A stretch of DNA of 64,000 nt, from assembly GCF_020283565.1 (NCBI RefSeq), contig NC_060059.1:38618338-38682337 (forward strand), read 5' to 3'. This DNA comes from Trifolium pratense (lineage: Eukaryota; Streptophyta; Magnoliopsida; Fabales; Fabaceae). The position numbers were made by a program, and so were the translations under genes. Under the pieces are notes generated by a model. It saw nothing but the letters and a program-made list of their open reading frames with translations. It searched no databases and was not told the origin of the DNA. Each line of letters starts with the position of its first letter. Positions within the stretch are counted from its first letter, which is position 1. Positions 1 to 11,954 of this stretch are shown here, one piece after another.

Positions 1-1907
1 TAATATATAATGTGTTATGAAATCTTGATTGTAAAAAAGTCTTTTGAAAAAATCACTCAAAATTCATTCAAATCATGTGTTAAAAATCTTGATTGTAAAA
101 AAGTCTTTGTAAAAAAGTCTTTAAAATCTCACAAAATCAATATAGTCCAACAAAATCTCATAAAATCATCAAGACATTTTTTGCCAAATTCTAGACTTTT
201 TAATTTCTATTAAAAAAAAAACTAAATTTTTTTTGGGTCAAGAAAAAAAAAATAACATTATTTACTTATTTAGAGGTTTTTTTGTTGAAAGCGATAAGAT
301 TTCATCAATAAAATCTAACATTAATCTGATCCATCGATCAAAGACAATGTTTGTGTTTTACACCGACATGAGGCATATTCTTATATTATTTGAAAGCCCA
401 CTATTATGAGGGTCCAATCCAACTCAACCAACCTCCTAACTTTGTAACGCCTCTCAACATCCTCCGAACTTAGGCATTAAAGGTGTTGTTCGCAATGAAT
501 TTCCATTGTTCTCCAATGACTCCTCTTTAAATCTTACCAATATCTTCTTTCTCACAACAAATAAAGATATACTTTCTTTTTCCCTCAAACCTCTCACTAT
601 TTGCTTGCTCTCTAACTGATTTGAGCATTAGAGTGTTTTCGGATATCACCCCATCATCTGAGTAAACAATAATTGATGCACCATCAACTAAATGAATGCG
701 TGAAATTACTAAAAGAGTGCAATTCAAATTCATAATTCATGATGTTCTAAATTCTCTCTTCAAAAAGCAAAAACTTTTGGTTGTAACCATAACATCGTGT
801 GTTCACTTTGCAAGCATATTGTGCGTTTTCTTTTCTTTCAATATATATAGGTGCCTTCTAAATCTTAATTTGTTTAATTCTTTGCATTGTACATCTCATA
901 TATGCTCTTATCTCTTTTCACACGAATCCAAAAAGTCTTTTCCAATATCCCAGTTTGCTTTATGCATGTAAGTTGGTGCTATGTTTATGACCACATGAAT
1001 ATATATGTATCTAAAGCAAGTTTTAGTAAAAGTCAAGCATGATGGTAAAGGCAAATATACTAGTGCGGCGTATCTTAAGATAGAAATTCACTCAAATATA
1101 TATTATTTTTTTTCAATTTAAATGGACAACATTTTAGTTGAGTTAATATAAGATTAAAGAAAAACTCATTTTTCCGTAAAAAAAAAAAAGAAAAACTCAT
1201 TTTATTAATATTGACTCATTTGACTAACCAACAACAATTGCGAAATATGGAATAACAAAAGCTTAAAATATAAGGAGAAGTTCATTTTATCAAAGTTAGA
1301 AGAGTTGAGGTGTTCTTCAACAAAAAGAAAAGACAAAAAATAAAAAAAGGAAAAAGAGTTGAGGTGCTATCTGATGAGGAGGATAGCGGGTCATAAAACA
1401 CAAAGGAATGATATATAAATAAAAACTTATAATTTTTTTCGTACCCAACTTATATTATTGGATATTTCATAGAATTTTTTTTTTCTTCTATATTTCATAG
1501 AAAAACTTCATTTATAATATACATTTTTTAATTATAAATTAATATAAAAATATCACATATTAATTTATTTATTTTTTTATAAAATACAGTTATTCGACAA
1601 TTTAAGTTACATATCATCAATCAAAGTGTTCACCTTATTAAAATTTCTTCATCGTATTATATCTTGAATTTTCGAATATTCCTATATCAAGGAATCCATA
1701 TAGGATCAATTATATGTGCTTCATATGCCTCCCTCCCTTCCAAAAGAATTTACAATGGAGAAACCCAATTTTAAATACTTAAAGTTATATGTGTAGATGA
1801 TACTTATTTATAATTTTTTAATAATAGTACCTAATAAAAACTCAATCTCTCAAACGGTAACTAAAAAAATTTACGAAATGAGACTCACTAACAATTTTAT
1901 ACATATC
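1..1907. other. AT-rich intergenic DNA
   Basis: No gene is supported here. Short open frames at 10-213, 527-733 and 696-971 have low-complexity or arbitrary compositions and no recognisable motif. The stretch is A/T homopolymer-rich intergenic DNA. Confidence 0.6.
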
Positions 1908-2113
1908 AATAAACCCATTTCATTTTTTTTTTTACATGAATAAATCTAGTGCATTTCATTCATCAATATAATTTCAATACAAGGTGGACAATAGTTAAAA
2001 ACTTGGGGACTAGCATAATAACGGGCTACTTGAGCTAACTCAAGAGCTACCTTATTAGCTTATCTTCTAACATACCTGACCTTACAGCTTTCCATCGAAT
2101 AAACCCATTTCAT
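1908..2113 (-). mobile_element. 5'-truncated LINE (L1-type) with 16-bp target duplication
   Basis: On the minus strand, 2082 down to 1949 encodes the C-terminal end of a plant LINE RNase H-like domain (ANKVALELAQVA ... YYASPQVFNYCPPCIE ... MNEMH, then a stop). A short 3' tail and a poly(A) run follow, seen as poly(T) at about 1922-1933 on the plus strand. The inserted piece (1924-2097) is flanked by the direct repeat AATAAACCCATTTCAT at 1908-1923 and 2098-2113. The truncated 5' end, poly(A) tail and target duplication together fit target-primed reverse transcription. An in-frame stop just upstream of the ANKV motif shows it is dead. Confidence 0.85.
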
Positions 2114-2614
2114 TGTATTTCAATTTTTTAATATTAAAAAGTGTGTGCCGCTAAAAGAAAAAGAGGATGCTTATTTGAGCATCTCTACCAAATTTGTTTT
2201 GGCTTTAAATGGTAGTACTTCTAATTGAAATATCAAATCGTTAGTTGATCCAAGAGTGATTAGTATTGAATTTAGTATGGAGAACCCCGATTAAATCTCT
2301 CGCAATTGCAAGGTACTAGAACCACTTGATGTTAGACTTCCAAACCAAATTAAATGGTCCAGTTGGCCGGATATATATCACCGGTGAAAAAAAAAATTAT
2401 TATCATCGAAAATGTTCTAGTTTTACTCTTTCGAATTTTTATCTGTCGAACTGAATTATGTTGTGCAACCATTCTACGGTTGACACGTCAATTTCTCTAA
2501 CTCTTTAAAACAACAAGAACAGTTTATGCATGTCCTTAGTTTTTGGAACAGAGCGTTGGAGATGTCGTTAGTTACTTAACCTATTTTTACTTAACCTATT
2601 TTTAGTGTGGGTTC
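2114..2614. other. intergenic, nothing recognised
   Basis: No open frame, RNA gene or bounded repeat was recognised between the LINE fragment and the hAT remnant. Confidence 0.5.
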
Positions 2615-3112
2615 CTTTCTTGCAGGGACGGATCCAGGAATCTGTAAAACGGGGGGCCAGAATAATTAAATAATAAATATTAAATAAATCATAATTATAA
2701 TAGTACTTAAATATACTCACTAAAAAAAATAAAAAATACATCACATTGTTTATCTAAATTATACACGACATTGCTCTATATCATAAAATTGATCAACAAC
2801 TGAATCTGTATTAAATTTTTCAGCAATTCTTCTCTCGGTATAAGTAATCACATAATTAGTTTGAAATTCATTTTCAATCTTGTTTCTCAACCTTATATCT
2901 CACTTGTAGCAAACAATCGGAACTAACTTAATTGAATTTGGACTTTAGTAGTGTATAATATATATTATCAAAATATTTGAAGTAAATTGTTACAATTATT
3001 ATGTTGTGGGTGTATGTATTAAGAACAAGTATATATATGAAAAAAAAAATATGACAAGAGGGGGGGCCTCAGCCCCTACTTGCCCCCCCTTATGTCCGTC
3101 CCTGCTTTCTTG
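2615..3112 (-). mobile_element. hAT transposon remnant with transposase C-terminal fragment
   Basis: The element (2623-3104, 482 bp) has 10-bp terminal inverted repeats CAGGGACGGA / TCCGTCCCTG. It is flanked by the 8-bp direct repeat CTTTCTTG (2615-2622 and 3105-3112), the target-duplication length of the hAT superfamily. The minus strand from 2893 to 2759 reads as 44 codons plus stop resembling the C-terminal dimerisation tail of plant hAT transposases (RLRNKIENEFQTNYVITYTE, then RRIAEKFNTDSVVDQFYDIE). Most of the transposase is gone, so this is an internally deleted, immobile derivative. Confidence 0.85.
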
Positions 3113-3755
3113 CCAACTCATCTTTAAAAAATACATTTTATTTTCACTCTTTTAACAATTTTGCTTGTAGTTGCATGTGACGGAGATGATATTTTTACGG
3201 CGTGTTTGGTTCAAAAGAGAAGTTATAAAAAAAAAAATATATATTTAAGAGAGTTCGAGAAAATAGAAAAATTTGAGAAAATATTCGGCTTAACAATATT
3301 GATATCCTCAGCTGAGCTAAGTCTTCTGAATTTTTTTATTTATTATCATAGTAATTGATAAATTGCTAAAAACCTTGGACCATGCATGACAACCATTTAC
3401 ACCCTGGCTGAACAGTCTATAACTTTTTTCCGTCTAATTGTTTGCATTGCATTTTCAAGGGTATGATCACATCACAGCCTTTGATTTTGAGTATATGAAA
3501 GCGAAATGATATAGTTTAATTGGTGGAAACTAGAAGCGACAAGTTAGTTTTGCTGGTTGATGATGTCAATCATGAATTAAGGTGTTGGCTTGGCATCCTC
3601 AAACATACCACAATATAAGTTCAGTTTCATTACAATCAGTGCCACTCAACTTGCTTTTATTTAACTTATTATGATATATCCATCCCTTTCACAATTATAG
3701 GTTCAACTGCTTCAATCAAACTTAAACAAAATGTTTTCATTTTTTATATTTCACG
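3113..3755. other. intergenic, nothing recognised
   Basis: No gene is supported. The small open frame at 3161-3358 is lysine/isoleucine-rich and looks random. Confidence 0.5.
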
Positions 3756-3756
3756 G

Positions 3757-4030
3757 CTACGTTTGATTTGTAAAATAATAAGGACTGGACAAAACAGTAC
3801 AGGACAGAACAAGATAATACAGGACAGGACAAACATGTACCGGAAAGATATATGACAATAATATTTTTATATTCGAAAATAAAATAGGTATTTTCGTATT
3901 TTTTATAGTTGTACTGTGGACAAAAAGTTGTCCCGTGGTTTAGTGATGGACAAAAAATCTGGTTTTTGTCCTGTCTCTTGCTACCTAATTTGTCCAGTCC
4001 CATAACCAATTTCAAATCAAACAGAGTACA
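3757..4030. mobile_element. possible MITE with degenerate inverted ends
   Basis: The left end (near 3760) contains CGTTTGATTTG. The right end (near 4012-4028) contains its complement CAAATCAAAC. Inside, runs built on GGACAGGAC / GTCCTGTC on opposite strands pair with each other, for example at 3783-3835 and 3960-4000. The fold suggests a short inverted-repeat transposon. The exact ends and target duplication could not be fixed. Confidence 0.4.
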
Positions 4031-5389
4031 ACAAAAGTTGTTCTGTCCAGTCCCCTGTTTTTTAGCAAATGTTTATTCGAAAGTGGTCTCTCAATCGAAG
4101 GGAATTTTATTCGAAAGTGTAAATGTTTAATGAGAGCTTCTCAAGAAGCTACAATATAGATTTGACTAAGTCATAATGTTATATAACTATTATCCTACAT
4201 ATCTGACATGATAAATGAAATGGTTACAGAAAGATAAAAGAAGATAAGAATGACATCTTAGGTCGGTTTAGAAGACAAAAAAACATAGTCAAACATCTAC
4301 TCTCTTAGAAAAAATGTCGAGAACATAGATAGTCAACGGTCAAGCAATAAGTTGTGCAAGTACAATTTTACCCTCAATTCGGCTGTGTGAGCAAGATATT
4401 TGTTAATTAAATCCATAACGTGCATGACGATCTATATGTAAATAGGATGGTAAATGACGTGGATATAGCTGATATGGAAGGAAATAACTTAGCAGAAAAG
4501 GAGATTTTGAGTTATAACTCGGCTTGCACGTGGTTATTTACATTAGTGTTGTTAATTAGCAGCATGTTTATATGATTTAATATGCGGGTTAGTGTTGTTA
4601 ATTAGCCGCATGTCTTCTTTATTTCATTGGTTCATCCTTCAATACTAGACACTCTATGGAGTAGTTTCGGAAGCCACGGTTGAGAAACAAAGTCTCTTTC
4701 TCATCGTAATTGCTTGATTAAAAGGGAATCATTGTCTAAAGTGCAAATTAACCTACATATCATCTTATTAGTTAAGCAAACAAAGAATGGAGCAAGCAAC
4801 AACTAATCAACTAATCACACATGTAATCGTCTAAACACCAAATTTTACACGACAACATGTTACAAATTCAGTGAAATATTTGCCTATTTGTAAAATTCAC
4901 AAACTAAAATTACTAATGTATTCAATTTTAGGGATCAGTTTGATCATTTACTCAAAAAATTCTTAAAAGTTTGATTAGAAATATTTTTTTAAAATTTAAT
5001 AATTCAGCTCTTCAATCAAGCTCAATAGTACTGTTACTAATACACACCTGTATCAACTCAGCTACCATTTTTCTTAAGCCCACCAATGTGCAGGCCCAAA
5101 TGTAATGATTTGTTAATTGCAACTATCTCCATGAATTGTTCATAATTTCTCCATTCATCGGAAGATTTTTTTTATAGACAAATTTTATTGGAAGATATTT
5201 TTTGATTATATAATTGCGAATCCGAACTGAAAATCACACTAATAAAAAACTTTTGATGTGTGGGACAAATGAATTGAAGCAACCAAATCAAAATAGATGA
5301 GCAATAATCACAAAAGCTTTTTTTTTATTTTATATAAAACATTAGCGTGCATAGGCATCAATAATCACAAAAGCTAAAACTACATAAAG
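4031..5389. other. intergenic, nothing recognised
   Basis: AT-rich sequence with no supported gene, RNA or bounded element. Confidence 0.5.
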
Positions 5390-5780
5390 CGATAAAATAA
5401 CACGAATAAATTGTATACCCAGTTCGGTTATAACAACCTAGTCTAGGGGAGAGAGAGACTCTCCAATCCACTATCAAACTTCCTTCTTGATTACAAAGAT
5501 TCAATACAAAGAGTTACAAGATTTAGAGTTTTCCTAAATCTACCCTTTTCCCAAATCTTTTCCTGTGACCAAGAGATTTAAATGATAAGTGATTACAAGG
5601 TGTTAGAAACACTTCCCCAACCCTAGAATATACCCAAAAGAAACCCCTTTTGATCATAGATTGATGTTGGATGAAGAACCCGAAAAAACCTCACATTTTC
5701 TCTCCCTATCAGCTGCAAAACACAGTAGAACGAATAAGTAGCAGCAGGGCTGCGCCTAGCGCAGGCCAGCCCCAAAAAAC
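5390..5780 (-). mobile_element. probable LTR-retrotransposon fragment
   Basis: A stretch of higher complexity than its surroundings. It starts with TGTATACCCAGTTCGGT and contains a GGGGAGAGAGAGAC run. On the minus strand this looks like the end of a plant Copia-type LTR. No partner LTR, primer-binding site or coding region is present in the window, so the call rests on resemblance only. Confidence 0.35.
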
Positions 5781-7558
5781 CTATTTTTCTTGCTTTTTTT
5801 TTCATCCAATTCAAAGGCAATCCTCAACAATAATTCTTATCAAAATATTTTTTTAATAGTATAAATCTTATCAGAAAATATCTTCTAATAACATTTTTTT
5901 TTTGTAAGCAATGGGATGGAAAGAACAACAATGACCAAATGATTCTTATTCACAACTTCCAATTTTATGTGAAAAAAATTAGTCCAATATGCTCTTTTAA
6001 CTTTTGTTTCCTTGTATTTTTCAACAAAAAATAAAGTTTGTTTCAGAAGCGGACCAGTGAACAAAAACAGATAAAAGTATTAAAAAAGAAACCTAAGCCC
6101 ACAAAGATTCGGCTCATGTTTAGTGACATTTCTAATACTGACAGAAAAACCTGTAAAAGAATCAATATTCAAAGGTTTTCAAATATTTTCTTCGTAGCAT
6201 GTCTTTATCATGTTGTAATATTGGAGTATTTTAATTTCTGTTTACTTTGTTTTTCCCATTGTCGATTCTTGTTTGTTTCAATCTCTTTGTAAATTTTCTT
6301 ATGTCATACTCAGTTTTTTAGAGATATATGTTTCCTACGATTTGAATCTTTTGTTTCCATTCAATAAAATTTTTGTTTTGTTTGTTTTAACGAACCCTCT
6401 GATTTTTAGGAGAAATATATATATATTTTTTTCATAAATTGGATATCGTCTGCATGCAACTACAAAAATTAATCTCTCGAGTTTATGGACTCAAATGGAT
6501 GACAAACTCTTTCTAAGAATTTTAACACTGCTGCATGCCCAAACTAGAGATAAATCCTAGGACATTGGTTAAGGTAGAAAAAACTACTCGCATCATCTTA
6601 TTTAAATGCTCGGAGAAATATCTTTAATAGTTTAGAGTTTGATTAGAATTTGAGGAAAAATTAACCAATAATTACAATGCTTTAAATGACATCCACCCAC
6701 CAAGAGAATTTGTCTGGTGTGTCACTTAAACACAACATTGTTCACTTATCTCAATCATAGACTTTTTTATGGACTTGATATTAAGAGCTAAGAACATTAA
6801 TTAATATTTTCGCCAATATTTTTATAAGAGATAATTCATCTTTATAGATTCATTGAATAATGAATAATTAATATATAACGACGAATTATCTCTTATAGAA
6901 ATGACAAGGGAGTATGAGTATCTAATATCTATATAGCAACTTCAATTGGCCGACCATAGTGATATGTACTAGTACTAGAAATTATTGATCAAGTAAATGC
7001 GGTGCATTTTAGACACCATTAATGAATCCATTAATTGATTGCAACGTATACTAGAACTACTAGTAAGTGTAGTGGTCACATAACAAATGCACTAACTACA
7101 AACAACATTGGATTAATTAATAATAATTGTGAGACTACTATTTACCAACCGTAATAATGTTCTTCCCCTTTTGACATATGGAGGAGGCATTTTCTTGTAT
7201 AAATGTCAAATTAACATCATGTTTCATGAATAAAAATAATTTCAATAAAAAAAAACCCATGAATACAACATCAACTTCGACTTTAACACCACTTGAAAAG
7301 TCCATCCATAAAACAAACAACCTCAAACTCAAAGTGTTTGCATCATTATCAAATTTAAGAATCTAGACCACTTTGACTTTTCTTTTATTGGTTTCCTTGT
7401 TCAACTTTTGTTCCTTTGTCTTTGGTTTTTTCTCTCCATTACTTATCCCTCATCATATAGTTGAAACGTTCAATTCACAACACTTCAATTATACTATTCT
7501 AATTTTCAACACCACCAATCAAATAATAAATTAATAAATACTAGTATCCACTTGTTCA
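5781..7558. other. intergenic, upstream of the chitinase
   Basis: No gene is supported. A small foldback lies at about 6820-6905: ATAAGAGATAATTC and its complement GAATTATCTCTTAT are separated by about 45 bases. It may be a Stowaway-like fragment. The region otherwise forms the long AT-rich upstream flank of the chitinase gene. Confidence 0.45.
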
Positions 7559-7570
7559 CTATATATATTC
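7559..7570 (+). promoter_or_regulatory. putative TATA box of the chitinase gene
   Basis: CTATATATATTC lies about 40-50 bases upstream of the ATG at 7609. This placement would give a very short 5' leader. It is inferred from position and sequence only. Confidence 0.4.
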
Positions 7571-7608
7571 ACATTTAAATTCATTCACCTCTTATATGAT
7601 CACCAACC

Positions 7609-9046
7609 ATGGCCGTCCAAAAAATCATAATCACACCAATTTTGGTTTTTCTAATGACCATTTTCTTCAATGCATCATCTTCATCCTCTTCAAAGAATTC
7701 ACAATATCCATTTTTAAACCATGGTGTTAGATCAGCTTATTGGCCTGCAGGTGGTGATTTTTTACCTTCTTCAATTAATACAAACTACTTCACTCACATT
7801 TTCTATGCCTTCATTCAACCCGACCCAATTTCGTTCAACCTTATAATCACAAAATCTGACCAAAAATGGGCCCACAATTTCACCAATGAGCTCAGACACC
7901 GTTATCCGCCGGTGAAAACTCTTTTTTCCATCGGAGGTGGTACCAGCAATTCAACACTCTTCTCTGAAATCGCTAGCACAAAACAAAACAGAGAAATCTT
8001 CATAAATTCGACAATTCACGTGGCACGAAAATATGGGTTTGATGGTGTTGACTTGGATTGGGAATTTCCTCAAACTGAAAAGGATATGTTTAACCTCGGA
8101 TTGCTATATGAGGAATGGTATAATGCTTTGTTTGCCGAAGCTATAGTTGGGAGAAAACCACGTTTGCTTTTGACTTCTGCGGTTTATTATAATTCCACAA
8201 TAAGGTTGACTGGTAAAGGGTCGCGATCTTATCCGGCCCATGCTATCAATAAATACTTGGATTGGGCCAGTCCAATGTGTTTCGATTATCACGGCTCGTG
8301 GGCTAATAATACAGGCTTTAATGCTGCTTTATATGACCCAGAGTCCGAAATTAGTACAAATTTTGGAATTAGGTCATGGATCAAATCAGGTGTACGACCC
8401 GAAAAGTTGGTTATGGGCTTGGCTTTATACGGGAGGACGTGGGAGCTGAAGGATCCGAGTGTTCACCGGGTCGGAGCCGATGCGGTGGGACCCGCAACCG
8501 ACACAGATGGTAGTATGAATTATAATGAAATCTTGAAGTTTAATAAAGATAGTGGTGCTAATGTTGTGTATGATAAGGTTGCTGTGTCTTTTTATTCTTA
8601 TGCGGGTACTACTTGGATTGGGTATGATGATGTTCCATCTATAACTACTAAGGTTAGGTTTGCTAAGTCATTGGGCTTAAAGGGCTATTTCTTTTGGGCT
8701 CTTGGGAAGGACAAGGATTGGACCATCTCAAGACAAGGTACTTCACATTGTTCTCTTTTCTACTTTGAATTTTTATTTTTACTCCAAATAAAAATGCATT
8801 TTTTTCTTAACTTAAATATATTTGAATATTTATTAAGTATGAGTACTTTGAAAATAGTTCTTGATAAGTAAATATATTATTTATTTATTAAGTAAATTTA
8901 AAATGAATATTTTCAAATAGGGACCAATTACATAAAATCATATTTTAAGGATCATAAAATACTTAAACATGTCTCTTTTTAATGATGCTTATTGATATGA
9001 AATGTCACTCATAACTTTTGCAGCTTCAAATACATGGGGACACTGA
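7609..9046 (+). CDS. class V chitinase-like glycoside hydrolase family 18 protein
   Basis: Two exons, 7609-8737 and 9024-9046, are joined by GT/AG sites and encode 383 residues ending ASNTWGH. An uninterrupted read through the intron would give a longer, false C-terminus. Residues 1 to about 23 form a hydrophobic secretion signal. The GH18 barrel follows, with SIGG at 107-110 and the catalytic motif D145-G-V-D148-L-D150-W-E152, E152 being the predicted acid. WTIS follows the conserved tryptophan region (FFWALGKDKDW, 361-371). Family knowledge: plant class V enzymes hydrolyse beta-1,4-linked N-acetylglucosamine polymers in the apoplast, and in legumes some (NFH1, CHIT5 types) cleave Nod factors. 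Chitin versus Nod-factor specificity cannot be decided here. The MxYD-type motif reads MCFDYHG (223-229), with Phe where Tyr is usual. Several N-x-S/T sites fit secretion. Confidence 0.93.
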
Positions 9047-9496
9047 CGGCTATATCGAGTTTAATTTCGTGTAATTCTTTTTTGTGATAAAAAGTTTCAT
9101 GTAATTCTAGTCTTCTAGTGCTTTATTATAAAATTATAATTGAATTTATGCAGGTATGATCATATTCATGAATTTAAATAGTATTACTATTAGTTGCATA
9201 TTCTTGAATTTAAATTATAATTGATATGATGTTTAATTTCACTCGTGTGGTTGTTTAATGTAAATATGTAATGATGTTTAGGACTCTTCTCAATGTCATG
9301 AACCAATAGTTGGAGTGAATACAAAACTACATAAGATATTTGTTGAGGTTCTCTCTTTTGGTTTTCACCATTAGGTGATCATCATTTGATATTTGATATT
9401 TGTTAGTATATTACAATGTTATGTTAGTTTTTGTCTTTGTTAGACTTGAACTTTAGACCTTTAACTCCTTAACCTTTAACAAAGACTTTGATATAT
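9047..9496. other. 3' flank of the chitinase gene
   Basis: AT-rich 3' untranslated and intergenic DNA. A SINE-like tRNA-derived scrap may lie near 9433-9480 (ACTTGAACTTTAGACC followed by TTAACTCCTTAACC), similar to the copy at 10281-10375. Confidence 0.4.
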
Positions 9497-9545
9497 CACT
9501 ACTACAAATAAGGAATAGACAGCGTACTTTAGACAACATTTATTT
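9497..9545 (+). mobile_element. CACTA-type transposon end (fragment)
   Basis: CACTACTACAAATAAGG resembles the terminal repeat of plant CACTA (En/Spm) elements. No matching opposite end was found nearby, so this is at most a solitary or truncated terminus. Confidence 0.3.
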
Positions 9546-9994
9546 ATAGAAACGGTTTCAAATAAATAAAAAATGGATTGAGATGACTACTACTAGCGTC
9601 AACACATAGAGGCGACCATTGTGACAGTGATACGTTACCACATCCAGCGGAGGCAACTACAAGAGAACCCTGACTATTGGAGGATGGTGTTCTATACATT
9701 AGTAGTGTTGTAACAGTTTGGGTCTCATCTCTTCTTACATAGTAGGCGATCCGATACTACACTTTAATATTTTGTTTACTCTCTTTTTTTGTCGAGTTTT
9801 TATCTTTCGTGGGAATCTAACCACATACAATGAGTTCAAGTACATGTTCAATTCATTCGATTTCATCACCTAAGCCTCAATTGGTAGTGAAAATTGATTC
9901 AACGTGTAAAATAAACAGTACAATAAGTTGAGCCTTTTTTGGAAAAATTGTGATAAGCTAATTACTGCACGAATGAAAAAGAGGAATATCATAT

Positions 9995-10627
9995 AAGCCA
10001 GATTGTGAAGCCCCGGTACTCCAAAAATGGCAAAGTATCGTGTCAGATACGTACTCGATACCGACACTCGTTTGTTGAAGTGTCGTATCGAAGAAGTATC
10101 AGCAACTAATATTATTTTTTTAAAATAAAATATAACCAATACTTGTCGGATACTTCTCTGATATGCGTATCGGGCAATTAATGTTTTTTGATGATGGAAA
10201 CGTAGGAGATGAGACTGATACAATTCATATTTTTTCTTAAGTATTGAATGTTAGAGTATGATATTACCAATGCAACTATGTCTTTATTAGTTTTTCTCCT
10301 TGTCATGACTTGAACTCTGAACCTCCAACTCCTTAACCCTTAACTCAACTAGCTTAATAAGTTGAGCTACCCATCTCATTCCCTTTTTGGATAGTACTTA
10401 ACTTAATATATATAATTATCACTTGTTTTCTTATATTGAGTAATTTGAATGTTAATTTTTATCATTATCGATTTTTGTTATGTTTATATATTGTGCATTT
10501 ATATATTTAATTTTAAATTTAATTTTTAAATAACGTATCCTGGACGTATCGTATCGGGAATTTTGAAAATTTTCCCGTATTGCCGTATCGGTATCGTGTC
10601 ACGTATCAGAGCTTCATAGAAGCCGGA
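9995..10627. mobile_element. hAT-type MITE (family 1, copy 1) with 8-bp target duplication
   Basis: The element spans 10003-10619 (617 bp). Its ends are imperfect inverted repeats (TTGTGAAGCCCCGGTAC versus CTATGAAGCTCTGATAC on the other strand). It is flanked by AAGCCAGA (9995-10002) and AAGCCGGA (10620-10627), one mismatch in 8. The interior is full of GTATCG/CGATAC motifs that let it fold. The paralogous site in unit B (about 15515-15530) reads straight through ATAAGCCAGAGGTTATAAG without the element, which gives the empty site. It has no coding capacity. Confidence 0.8.
10281..10375 (-). mobile_element. SINE-like tRNA-derived sequence nested in the MITE
   Basis: On the minus strand the block reads GGGTAGCTCAACTTATTAAG ... 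GGTTCAGAGTTCAAGTC. The spacing recalls the A and B boxes of a tRNA-derived SINE. Related scraps occur near 9433-9480 and 27675-27752. Confidence 0.45.
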
Positions 10628-10657
10628 GGTTATAACTTATAAGCTTCTTTGAATATT

Positions 10658-11537
10658 ATAATAGAGGGCGGATTCTAGGGTGGGAGACCATGATAGGTCT
10701 CTCACCAATGCATCACGTGTTTTGTGGATTAGATTGAATGTGTACTTGATATTATTGTGTGCTGTCAGTATTATATTATTTTTCATTTATTTATTTTGAA
10801 AAAAATTCCCGATTTTTTCGGAAAAAAGTTTTCGATAATTTTTCGGATCGGAAAACAGGTTCCCGATTTTTGGGGGAAACGTTTCGATTTTAGATAAAAA
10901 CAATTCTGGAGATTTTGTCCGAATAAAAAAGCTTCCGTTCTTTTTTCGGGAAAAAAGTTCCGATATTTTATTCGGAAAAATGTTTCGGATATTTTCCGGA
11001 AAAAAAAGTTTCCAATATTTTTTTGGAAAAGTTCCAATATTTTATTCGGGAAAAAAGTTTCAAATATTTTATGTTTTTTCACTCTTTTTTGTAGCAGCAA
11101 TATTTTTTCAGGTGATCATTTTGAAACTATTTTCCCAAAAAAATCGGAAACTTTTTTCAGAAAACATCGGAACTTTTACCATAAAAAAAATCGAAAACTT
11201 TTTCCGGGAAATATCTGAAACTTTTTTCCCGAAAAAAGAACGGAAACTTTTTTTTCCAGAAAAACTCCGGAATTGTTTTTATCTGAAATCAAAACTTTTC
11301 CCCCCAAAATTCGGAAACTTTTATTCTGAAAAAAAAATCGAAAATTTTTCCCGAGAAAATATCGAAAACTTTTTTCCGGAAAAATCAAAAACTTTTTTTC
11401 CAAAAAATAATAACAATAATATAATACTGATAGTACACCATAATATCATATACACATTCAATCCAATCCACAAAACTTGTGGTGCATTAGTGAGAGACCT
11501 ATCATGATCTCCCATCCTAGAATCCGTCATAATAGAG
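10658..11537. mobile_element. Mutator-like foldback element with 9-bp target duplication
   Basis: The element spans 10667-11528 (862 bp) and is flanked by the perfect 9-bp direct repeat ATAATAGAG (10658-10666 and 11529-11537), the Mutator-superfamily length. The ends are inverted repeats, GGCGGATTCTAGG versus GACGGATTCTAGG. The similarity continues inward through GGGAGA, CATGATAGGTCTCTCAC and GATTGAATGTGTA, so nearly the whole element is one long hairpin. The arms hold dozens of GGAAAAAA / TTTTTTCC motifs, which create spurious Phe/Lys-rich open frames on both strands. There is no transposase. Unit B shows the empty site near 15550-15562 (AGTGGAGGGCCAATG). Confidence 0.88.
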
Positions 11538-11954
11538 GGCCAATGATGGTGCTTTATAGGATAATCATAATCATAAATGAGCTCATAGGATTTTGTTTGG
11601 ATGATTCCGATGCGTGAGGATCTTCCAACATGTGATTTGATTCTCAAGTATATTCTTCATATCTATAGGCAATAGCAATGGAGATATTTAGAGTAAGCTA
11701 AATATAATGTGTTACTAGCGAATACAGTATTTTCCTTTTTATACATGATTTTACGAAGAGATTCAAATTTGAGATCTATAATTAAGCTGAAAAGGATAAA
11801 TAAATAGAAAGAACAAAAGAAAATTCAGAATAAGGGTACCAGAAATACATCCCGCCAACACCTAACAACTCCTAAAAAACAGAAACAACCTACGATAAGC
11901 CTTAATTTTATGTGATTGATGTGTGATTTGTCAAAAAAAGAAAAAAGAGATTGA

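Noticed and set aside
8738..8871. Extension of the chitinase frame beyond 8737
   Set aside because: A GT donor at 8738 and AG acceptor at 9022-9023 give a standard C-terminus; the read-through tail is AT-rich intron sequence.
10783..11507. Long Phe/Lys-rich open frames on both strands (10783-11100 -, 10980-11507 +, 11176-11403 -)
   Set aside because: They are products of the repeated GGAAAAAA/TTTTTTCC words in the Mutator foldback element, not genes.
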